Positions 29,889 through 36,440 of a stretch of 64,000 bases of DNA are shown here, one piece after another. Positions within the stretch are counted from its first letter, which is position 1; each line of letters opens with the position of its first letter. Position numbers and translations under genes: made by a program. A model generated the notes under the pieces. It did no database searches and was not told the origin of the DNA. It saw nothing but the letters and a program-made list of their open reading frames with translations. Origin of the DNA: Mycolicibacterium pulveris (GTDB taxonomy: Bacteria; Actinomycetota; Actinomycetes; Mycobacteriales; Mycobacteriaceae); assembly GCF_010725725.1 (NCBI RefSeq), contig NZ_AP022599.1, positions 1,860,001-1,924,000 on the forward strand. Direction: 5' to 3'.

Positions 29889-30869
29889 TCAGAACAGGCC
29901 CACGTCGGTGCTCACATCGACGTCGGTGTTGACCTGGCCGGAGTTGTCGGTGGAGTTGTCGACCGAGTTGTCCTGGCCGGAGTTGTCCACCGAATTGTCG
30001 ACGGAGTTGTCCACCGAGTTGTCCTCGACGCTCGAGCCGCCGGAGATCCCGCCGGACACCGAGCCGTCGATGTCTCCGACGGTGGTCTGGTTGCCGTCGA
30101 CGTTGGTGGTGTCGTTGTCGTTGATGACGATGCCGCCACCGCTGCCGCCGGCTCCGCCGGTGGCGTTGCCGCCGTCGTTGCCGACGCCGATCAGGCCACC
30201 GCCGCCGTCACCGCCGACGGCACCGCCGCCGTCGCCGCCGCTCATGTCGACGTCGTTGATGACGGGGCCGTCGTTGTCGGAGATGATGTCGCCGCCCGCG
30301 GTCTGGTCGCCGCTGTCGTCGATCTCGTTGTCCTCACCGATGTTGACGTTGGAGTCGTCGATGTCGCCGGTGTTGACGTTTTCGTTGTCGTCGCCGACCA
30401 CGTTGCCGTCGCCGTCGACGTTGGTGGCGTCGATATCGCCTGCGGTGCCCGTGTTGACCACCCCGCCGTCGGTGGCGGTGTTGGTGGTCTTGTCGCCGAA
30501 GGTGATGTCGCCGAAGTCCAGGCCGACGTTGACCGCACCCTGCTGCTGGTCCTGGCCGGCGATGTTGTTGACGTCATACTCCGGGCTCAGCAAGCGGGTG
30601 TCGTTGTTCGACAGCAGATCGGTCTGGCGCTGCGGCGCGAACGCGATGGCGTGGGTCTGGGCAACTGCCTGCTGCAACCCGACGACCGGGTCGCCGCCGC
30701 CCTGCAGCACCGCGGCGGGCGCCACGGTGGCGGCCACCGACTGCACCTGCGCGGCGGTCAGGTTCTGCACGCCGGCGTTGGACATGGCTCGGTCGGGGTC
30801 TGCGATGAACTCGTGCGCCCGAACCGGGTCGCGAAACAGGCTGAGGATCCAGTCGATTACGTTCGTCAT
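29889..30869 (-). CDS. iniB: IniB, isoniazid-inducible repeat protein
   Basis: 326 residues. The N-terminal 60 residues are a conserved helical module (MTNVIDWILSLFRDPVRAH, then LTAAQVQSVAATVAP) shared with the 31127 gene. From about residue 110 it is low-complexity Asn/Asp/Gly (NVDGDGNVVGDDNENVN, GGDGGGAVGGDGGGGL), ending with DNSVDNSVDNS repeats and DVGLF. There is no signal peptide, so its export or location is unclear. First gene of iniBAC, with AAAGGA upstream of the ATG and a promoter-like pair at 30900-30929. Its biochemical role is not established. Confidence 0.92.
   Translation of the reverse strand: MTNVIDWILSLFRDPVRAHEFIADPDRAMSNAGVQNLTAAQVQSVAATVAPAAVLQGGGDPVVGLQQAVAQTHAIAFAPQRQTDLLSNNDTRLLSPEYDVNNIAGQDQQQGAVNVGLDFGDITFGDKTTNTATDGGVVNTGTAGDIDATNVDGDGNVVGDDNENVNTGDIDDSNVNIGEDNEIDDSGDQTAGGDIISDNDGPVINDVDMSGGDGGGAVGGDGGGGLIGVGNDGGNATGGAGGSGGGIVINDNDTTNVDGNQTTVGDIDGSVSGGISGGSSVEDNSVDNSVDNSVDNSGQDNSVDNSTDNSGQVNTDVDVSTDVGLF
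29935..30035 (-). repeat. DNSVDNS coding repeats in iniB
   Basis: Units of about 12-15 bases encoding Asp-Asn-Ser-Val recur near the iniB 3' end, including three consecutive near-identical copies. Homogeneity suggests recent expansion. Confidence 0.75.
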
Positions 30870-30899
30870 TTCTTCGGTCCTTTCACTTGTGAGGGGAGC

Positions 30900-30929
30900 T
30901 GGTTACCGGGCTGTCCGGCGAGCTGACAA
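30900..30929 (-). promoter_or_regulatory. Predicted iniB promoter
   Basis: On the minus strand TTGTCA (30924-30929), an 18-base spacer and TAACCA (30900-30905) make a plausible -35/-10 pair, giving a leader of about 25 bases with AAAGGA before the iniB ATG. The -10 is imperfect, as expected for an activated promoter. Confidence 0.4.
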
Positions 30930-31016
30930 CCACGTTATGGAGCCGGCGACCCCTGCGGAACGGGGTCTGAACCCCTCCCTCGGAGCCACCATCCGGGGCT
31001 GCCCCAACACCACCCG

Positions 31017-31043
31017 TTAGGGGATTAGGGGGTCTATAGGGGG
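31017..31043. promoter_or_regulatory. Clustered TNAGGGG motifs upstream of iniB
   Basis: TTAGGGG (31017-31023), TTAGGGGG (31025-31032) and ATAGGGGG (31036-31043) are packed in 27 bases, about 90-115 bases upstream of the predicted iniB -35. Similar motifs lie in the next intergenic region at 31784-31823. They may be binding sites for IniR or another activator; this is a hypothesis. Confidence 0.35.
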
Positions 31044-31072
31044 CTGCGCGTGACCAGGGCGGACAACGAAAA

Positions 31073-31102
31073 ACTGCGCGGCCGGGACACCGGCCGCGCA
31101 GT
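31073..31102 (-). terminator. Rho-independent terminator of the IniB-like gene
   Basis: ACTGCGCGGCCGG (31073-31085), loop GACA and CCGGCCGCGCAGT (31090-31102) form a perfect 13-bp GC-rich stem. Read on the minus strand it is followed by TTTTCGTTGT, a proper U tract. It isolates the 31127 gene from iniB, so iniB needs its own promoter. Confidence 0.85.
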
Positions 31103-31126
31103 CGCGGGAGGGCACCGCAGAGGGCG

Positions 31127-31648
31127 TCAGAAAATGTCGAAGCCCGACGCTGGGGGACCCACGTCGTCGACGGCGTCGTCTCCATCGCTGCCGACGTGGG
31201 TCTCGGCGATCGGGATGTCGTCAATCTCGTCGATGATCGGTGCGTCCGTAATGTCGGACGTCTCGTCGAGCATGTCGAGCCCGGACCGCAGCACCTCACC
31301 GGGCTCCTCGATGACGTGAGCCTGATCGGCGATCAATGCGTGCGTGTCGTCGATCACCGGAGCCGGTACCTCGTCACCGAATGCGTCGAAGGCAGCGGTG
31401 GCCGCACCGCTGGCCCACACGTTCGTCGCCGCCTCACCAAGCCCGTCCAACGCGGCGGTGGTGGGCACATCGGTCACCAACGACGACATCGACTCGGCGA
31501 CCACCGGAATCAGGGCTTCGACGTCGGCGCTGGTGACATTGGTCAGGTTGGCGTCGGCAATCGCCTGATCCGGATCGGCGGCGAAGCGGGCAGCGGTGTC
31601 CGGGTCCCGCACCACCGACATCACGAAGTCGAGCAACGAGTTGGCCAT
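31127..31648 (-). CDS. IniB N-domain protein (Rv0340-like)
   Basis: 173 residues. The first 60 align by eye with IniB (LLDFVMSVVRDPDTAARFAADPDQAIADA against VIDWILSLFRDPVRAHEFIADPDRAMSNA, compared in parts). The rest is acidic Asp/Ile/Glu-rich without the Asn-Gly repeats, ending GFDIF, which recalls the DVGLF end of IniB. From memory, M. tuberculosis Rv0340 occupies this place upstream of iniB. GGAGGGAGGG precedes the ATG. It has its own terminator (31073-31102), so it is a separate unit. The function is unknown; the shared domain suggests a common partner with IniB. Confidence 0.75.
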   Translation of the reverse strand: MANSLLDFVMSVVRDPDTAARFAADPDQAIADANLTNVTSADVEALIPVVAESMSSLVTDVPTTAALDGLGEAATNVWASGAATAAFDAFGDEVPAPVIDDTHALIADQAHVIEEPGEVLRSGLDMLDETSDITDAPIIDEIDDIPIAETHVGSDGDDAVDDVGPPASGFDIF

Positions 31649-31783
31649 GAAACACCCTCCCTCCCAGTACAGATATATGCGGTGACAGCGCTACGGTTCG
31701 CGCCTGTCGTTGGCTTGATTTCGATGCTATCGACGGCGAACCCACCGGTGATCGGTGCCGAACCCAGCTCTACCGAGCCCCCG

Positions 31784-31823
31784 TTAGGGGGATCGGCGTT
31801 AGGGGTTTTCGACGCACTAGGGG
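31784..31823. promoter_or_regulatory. Clustered YTAGGGG motifs in the divergent ini promoter region
   Basis: TTAGGGG at 31784-31790 and 31799-31805 and CTAGGGG at 31817-31823 lie between the IniB-like gene (minus) and the Hsp70-like/iniR operon (plus). Same motif family as at 31017-31043 upstream of iniB. If IniR binds here it would control its own operon and the divergent gene. Confidence 0.35.
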
Positions 31824-31885
31824 ATGTGCCGTAGCTTGGCGCGCCGAACCATTATCGTGAGACACGGCCAAACGTAGAGGTGAAG

Positions 31886-33664
31886 ATGAGCGACTCACTC
31901 GGGTTGTCGATCGGAATGACAAACCTGGTGGCGGCCCGGATTGGCCGTCCCCCGGTGATGCGCCGCTCGGTTCTCACCCTCTTCAACAACCGACCCGCCG
32001 AAGTGGGGTTGCCCGGCGAATATGCCCATGACCCAACCCAACCCGGCCTGGTGCTCAGCGGGTTCGTCGAGCGGGTCGGCGACCCGGTCCCCCTGGTGGC
32101 CGCCGACGGCTCGGCGCATCGCGGGGAATACGTGCTCGTGGAGGCGCTCGACGCGATGGCCCGCACCGTCGGCGGCGGTTCCCCTATCGCGATCGCCGTG
32201 CCGGCGCACTGGGGACCGGGCACCGTCGGCGCGCTGCGCGGCGCGCTGCGCAGCAAGCCGAGCCTCATGCCCGACGGGCAGCCACCGGCGCTCATCCCCG
32301 ATTCGGTCGCCGCGCTGGCGTCCCTGCAGGCCGCCCCGGGGCTGCCCGCCGAAGGCATCATCGTGCTGGTCGATCTCGGCGGCAGCGGTACCAGCATCAC
32401 CCTGGCCGACGCCGGGTCGAACTTCGGCGCCGTCGGCGAAACCGTGCGCTACGCCGAGTTCTCCGGCGACCAGATCGACCAGGCGCTGCTCAACCATGTC
32501 ACCGCCAGCATCGCCGAGTCGGCCAACGCCGACCCGACCGGCACATTGGGTCTCAACGCGCTGGCCCGGCTGCGCGACGAGACCAGGCGAGCCAAGGAAC
32601 GGTTGTCGTCCGAGACGGCCACCGTGGTTCCCGTCGAGGTGCCCGGGTTCAACTCCGACGTTCGGGTGACCAGAAGCGAGCTCGAACAGCTGATGTCCGC
32701 ACCGCTGGCCGGTCTCCTCGATACCATCGAAGAAGCCTTGCAGCACAACAACATTGCGCCAGCGCACATCTCCGCCGTCGCCACCGTCGGCGGTGGTGCG
32801 AACATCCCGCTGGTCACCGCTCAACTGTCGGAGCGACTGCGCGCGCCGGTGATCACCACCCCGCAGTCTCAGCTCAACGTCGCCGCGGGCGCGGCCCTGG
32901 TCGCCGACCGCGGGATCGCCGCGGACGCGCCCACCGGGTTGGCGCCGGCTGCCGATGCACCGACGAGCATGGCGGCCGCGGCGTGGGCCGCGGGTGCGGC
33001 GGGCATGGCCGCGACCGAGTCGGCCTCCGACGGTGCCGCATCGGCGACGTTCCGCGCGCTCGCCTGGTCGCAGGACGACTCGCCCGGCGGCGACCCCGTG
33101 CCCTACGCCGGCGAGGACTACACCTTCGACCAAGGTGCCACCGGCGCGCGCCCACCGATGGCATTCGCCCACGAAGAAGAGGGCTTCGAGCCCGAACCCG
33201 AACCGCTGCCGTGGTACAAACGCCCGCCGCTGCTGTTCGGCGCAGCGGCCGCCGCCGCTCTGCTGGCCGTCGGCGGGCTCGCGGTCACGCTGACCAACAC
33301 CAGCAGCGACACCAGCCCGGTGACCGAAACCGCGACCACCGTCGAAACCGGACCCTCTCCGGAGGGCCCACCGACAACGGTTGCGCCCCAAACGATCACA
33401 GTGACCGGAACCGACGGACAGCCCACGACGTCGGTGATACCACCACCAGCGACCACCACGACCACGACGCCGACCACCACGAGCCCGACGACGACCACGA
33501 CAACGACGACCACAACCACCACGACCACCACGACCACTACCACCACCACGGCACCGACGACCACTCCAACGACCATCACCACGACCTCACCGCCTGCACC
33601 CGAACCAGAGCCCGAGCCAGAGCCCGAACCGGAACCGGAGCCGGAGCCGGATCCAGGAGCGTGA
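31886..33664 (+). CDS. Membrane-anchored Hsp70/actin-fold ATPase-like protein, Thr-rich tail
   Basis: 592 residues from ATG 31886 (GAGG five bases upstream; a GTG at 31880 is less likely). Residues about 1-350 look like an Hsp70-type nucleotide-binding domain: phosphate-1-like LGLSIGMTNLVAAR, phosphate-2-like VLVDLGGSGTSITLADAG, adenosine-like VATVGGGANIPLV. No peptide-binding domain follows. Instead come an Ala-rich linker, PLPWYKRPP, a membrane helix at about 447-470, a Thr-rich tail and an EPEPEP end. It is paralogous to the 57961 gene (Rv0312-like). Its stop is 3 bases before iniR, so the two are probably co-transcribed. Key residues of a working ATPase are only partly kept (GMTN for GTTN). 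The role is unknown. Confidence 0.8.
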   Translation: MSDSLGLSIGMTNLVAARIGRPPVMRRSVLTLFNNRPAEVGLPGEYAHDPTQPGLVLSGFVERVGDPVPLVAADGSAHRGEYVLVEALDAMARTVGGGSPIAIAVPAHWGPGTVGALRGALRSKPSLMPDGQPPALIPDSVAALASLQAAPGLPAEGIIVLVDLGGSGTSITLADAGSNFGAVGETVRYAEFSGDQIDQALLNHVTASIAESANADPTGTLGLNALARLRDETRRAKERLSSETATVVPVEVPGFNSDVRVTRSELEQLMSAPLAGLLDTIEEALQHNNIAPAHISAVATVGGGANIPLVTAQLSERLRAPVITTPQSQLNVAAGAALVADRGIAADAPTGLAPAADAPTSMAAAAWAAGAAGMAATESASDGAASATFRALAWSQDDSPGGDPVPYAGEDYTFDQGATGARPPMAFAHEEEGFEPEPEPLPWYKRPPLLFGAAAAAALLAVGGLAVTLTNTSSDTSPVTETATTVETGPSPEGPPTTVAPQTITVTGTDGQPTTSVIPPPATTTTTTPTTTSPTTTTTTTTTTTTTTTTTTTTTAPTTTPTTITTTSPPAPEPEPEPEPEPEPEPEPDPGA

Positions 33665-33667
33665 CCC

Positions 33668-36217
33668 ATGGCCAGACCGGCGCCGGAACGACTCACCGAC
33701 ATCCCGCCGGGCGCACGGCAGGTCGTCGCGGCGCTGATCGCCGCGCCGACGACCCCGGTCAAGCTGCTTGTGTCGGGAGGCATCGGCACCGGCAAGAGTT
33801 CCGTGCTGGCCGGCATTCGGTCGGCGCTGCGAGACGCTGAACTCCCGGTGCTGACCAGACCCCCGCGCGACGGTGACGATCCGCGCGCCGCGGCGGTCAT
33901 CGACGACGCGCACCTGCTCGGCGACGACGAACTCGGCCGACTCACCGACCGCGTCGCCGATCCGGACGCCACCGTCATCGTGGCCACCGAACCGCTGGCA
34001 CATCGGCCGGCCCTGCGCGCGCTGACCACTGCGCTCGAGCGGGAAAACCCTACGGTGTCGTTGAGCGCGCTGAGCCCCACCGACGCCACCCAGGTCGCCA
34101 CCGAACTGCTCAGCGCCACACCGACTTCGGAGTTCATGCGCGCACTGATGGCGACGACGGCCGGGCTGCCCTTCCTGCTCCACCCCGCGATCGCGGCCGC
34201 GGCGTCCCCCGACTCTGAGATACCTGCCACCGCCATGGCCGACGCGGCCAGATTCACATTGATCGAACGGCTGCGTCAGGTCGACGAACCGGTCCTCAAC
34301 ACGCTGCTGGTGTCATCGCTGAGCCGCGACCTCGGACCCGATGACGTGGCAGCGACGTTGCGGCTCAACGCCGATGACGCACAGCACGCGGTCGACCGTG
34401 CCCGCGCCACCGGGTTGATCGACCCGTCACGCAGCCATGCCTTCCTACGCACGCTGCACCGCTGCATCGCCCAGGTTCTCGGCGCAGTGCGTCACCACGA
34501 GATCGAGGTGTCGCTGCTGACGTCGCAGCTCGAATCCAAAACGCTGTCAGGCGATCTCGCGTTACAGCTGGCCGAACACGGATTGCGCGACGACCGGCTC
34601 TCCGCCGCGCTCACCGAGCTGGCCTCACGACATCGGACCCAACCGGCCAGGGCGGCAAGGCTGTACCGCGCCGCCGCCGCGGCCGGTGCGACCAGACCGA
34701 CCTCCCAGCTTGCCGATGCTCTCGCGTTGACCGGTGACTGCACGACCGCCGCCCGGCTGGCCGACGAGCTACTCGGTTCCGAGGACGCGACGGAACGCGC
34801 GGCGGCCGTGCGGATCGCCGCCAGCATCGCGGTCCATGACGGCAGCGCCGCGCAGGCCGCCGATCTGTTCCGGTGGCTCGGCCCCTATCCGGACGCCTTC
34901 GTGAGCGCGGCCGCTGCGATCACCTTGTTCGCCGCGGGCGACCTGCCCAGCGCGCGTGCGGCGCTCGACGTCGAAAGCGCCGGGCCGCCGACGTCGACGG
35001 CGCGGGCGGCCCGCAGCCTCGCCGAGGGAATGCTGACGTCGGTGGAGGCGCCCTACTCGACGACGGTCGCCCGGCTCGGACAGGCCCTCGCCGCCGAGCA
35101 CTTCCCGGCCGGCGTCACACCCGACACCCCAGCGGCGCTGCTGACGCTGACGGCCCTGCACGGCGGGGATCCCGTGCGGGCCCGCAGCGTCATCGCCAGG
35201 GCGGTGCGCGCCGGCCTCGAGGCAGGCACCGAGAACGTCGCCGTCGCCGCACGCCGACACCGACTGCTGCTGGGCTGGGCACGCCTGCAGGACGGCCACC
35301 TTTCCGCGGCGAGCGCCGACGTGGCCGCTGTCTTGACCGATCCGCCGTTGCACCGTCGCGATGCGCTGTGGGCGGCGGCGCTGCAGACGGCCATCGCCAG
35401 GCGCAGCGCTGACAGCGGAGCGATGCAGAAGCACTGGTATGCCGCGCTGGAAGTGCTCGCCGAATACTCGGTGGACTTGTTCTCACTGCTGCCGGTGGGC
35501 GAGTTGTGGGTGGCCGCCGCCAGGCTGGGCCAGGTCGACCGGATCCGACACACCCTCGACGAGGCATTCGGGCTCCTCGACGCGCTCGGCAACCCGGTGT
35601 TGTGGTCGGTGCCGCTGCACTGGGCCGGCGTGCACGCCGGAATCCTCGCCAATTCGCCGGACGCGGTGGCCCCGCACGGGCACGCCCTGACCGCGGCCAG
35701 CCGGGCAGACGGACCCGGGTCCACATTCGCCAAGGCATTGGCCACGGCGGGGCGGACCTGGCTGCGGGTGCTCGCCAACAGCGTCGACGTCGAAGAAGTC
35801 ACCACGGCGGCGCGGCTGCTGTCGCAGTCCGGTCTGACCTGGGACGCCACCCGCCTGGCCGGCCAGGCCGCGCTGCAGACCCCTGACGGCCGGGTCTCCG
35901 GGGCGATGCTGCAGCTCGCCCGCGACCTCAAGCAGACCGCGACGCTCGACGACGCGCCGGGCCCCGAGCTCGGTGCGGCCCGCGAGGCCCGGGGCACGGG
36001 TCCGACCCGCCCGGCCGCGATGCGCTTGTCCGACCGTGAACGCGAGGTCGCCGAGCTGTTGTTGCTGGGCATGCCGTACCGCGACATCGGCGCCCAGCTG
36101 TTCATCTCCGCGAAGACCGTCGAGCACCACGTCGCCCGGATCCGCAGGCGCCTCGGCGCCGAGTCGCGCTCGGAGATGCTCTCGATGCTGCGGGCGATGT
36201 TGACGCCGCAGGGCTGA
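33668..36217 (+). CDS. iniR: IniR-type LuxR-family regulator with AAA-like ATPase domain
   Basis: 849 residues. An N-terminal P-loop domain carries Walker A GGIGTGKSS (37-45) and Walker B AAAVIDDAHLL (75-84). A long middle of alpha-helical, TPR-like repeats follows, and the last 65 residues are a LuxR/GerE helix-turn-helix (LSDREREVAELLLLGMPYRD, then TVEHHVARIRRRLG). This is the LAL/MalT-like plan, in which a signal binds the repeats and ATP drives activation. From memory, the orthologue Rv0339c (IniR) activates iniBAC. Its place here, 8 kb from iniC and across a divergent promoter from the IniB-like gene, supports the same role. Confidence 0.88.
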   Translation: MARPAPERLTDIPPGARQVVAALIAAPTTPVKLLVSGGIGTGKSSVLAGIRSALRDAELPVLTRPPRDGDDPRAAAVIDDAHLLGDDELGRLTDRVADPDATVIVATEPLAHRPALRALTTALERENPTVSLSALSPTDATQVATELLSATPTSEFMRALMATTAGLPFLLHPAIAAAASPDSEIPATAMADAARFTLIERLRQVDEPVLNTLLVSSLSRDLGPDDVAATLRLNADDAQHAVDRARATGLIDPSRSHAFLRTLHRCIAQVLGAVRHHEIEVSLLTSQLESKTLSGDLALQLAEHGLRDDRLSAALTELASRHRTQPARAARLYRAAAAAGATRPTSQLADALALTGDCTTAARLADELLGSEDATERAAAVRIAASIAVHDGSAAQAADLFRWLGPYPDAFVSAAAAITLFAAGDLPSARAALDVESAGPPTSTARAARSLAEGMLTSVEAPYSTTVARLGQALAAEHFPAGVTPDTPAALLTLTALHGGDPVRARSVIARAVRAGLEAGTENVAVAARRHRLLLGWARLQDGHLSAASADVAAVLTDPPLHRRDALWAAALQTAIARRSADSGAMQKHWYAALEVLAEYSVDLFSLLPVGELWVAAARLGQVDRIRHTLDEAFGLLDALGNPVLWSVPLHWAGVHAGILANSPDAVAPHGHALTAASRADGPGSTFAKALATAGRTWLRVLANSVDVEEVTTAARLLSQSGLTWDATRLAGQAALQTPDGRVSGAMLQLARDLKQTATLDDAPGPELGAAREARGTGPTRPAAMRLSDREREVAELLLLGMPYRDIGAQLFISAKTVEHHVARIRRRLGAESRSEMLSMLRAMLTPQG

Positions 36218-36244
36218 CACCCACGGGCGCATCGGCGGCGTGAA

Positions 36245-36264
36245 CGGGTATAGCCGGGTATAGC
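36245..36264 (+). repeat. Tandem 10-bp repeat downstream of iniR
   Basis: CGGGTATAGC occurs twice in a row. Each copy contains a TATAGC that resembles a weak -10, so it could mark a promoter for the downstream Fe-S gene or be incidental. Confidence 0.6.
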
Positions 36265-36276
36265 TAAGCCACCGGT

Positions 36277-36296
36277 CACCCCAGGGCACCGGGGTG
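36277..36296 (+). terminator. Possible iniR terminator hairpin
   Basis: CACCCC-N8-GGGGTG, 60 bases past the iniR stop, makes a 6-bp stem. There is no U tract, so the call is weak. Confidence 0.3.
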
Positions 36297-36405
36297 CGGC
36301 GGTGTAGTTAGGCAAGCCTTCGTAGCGCTCTTTCTTCGTGGAGTGCGACGATGAGCCCGGCTTGAGCTGGCACTGAGCGAAAGCTACTGGCCGGTAACAT
36401 GCGGT

Positions 36406-36425
36406 AAGTTACCCTCCGGTAACTT
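36406..36425. promoter_or_regulatory. 20-bp palindromic operator candidate before the Fe-S reductase gene
   Basis: AAGTTACC-CTCC-GGTAACTT is a perfect 8-bp inverted repeat, 6 bases upstream of the ribosome site. Additional CCGGTAAC (36391-36398) and GCGGTAAG (36401-36408) half-sites precede it. The geometry is typical of a TetR- or GntR-type repressor dimer; the regulator is not identified. Confidence 0.55.
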
Positions 36426-36440
36426 CAACACGGGAGGCAC

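Noticed and set aside
33440..33600. ACC/ACG repeat tract as a non-coding satellite
   Set aside because: It is the Thr-rich tail of the 31886 gene and stays in frame to the stop; the tract at 58060-58160 is likewise the tail of the 57961 gene.
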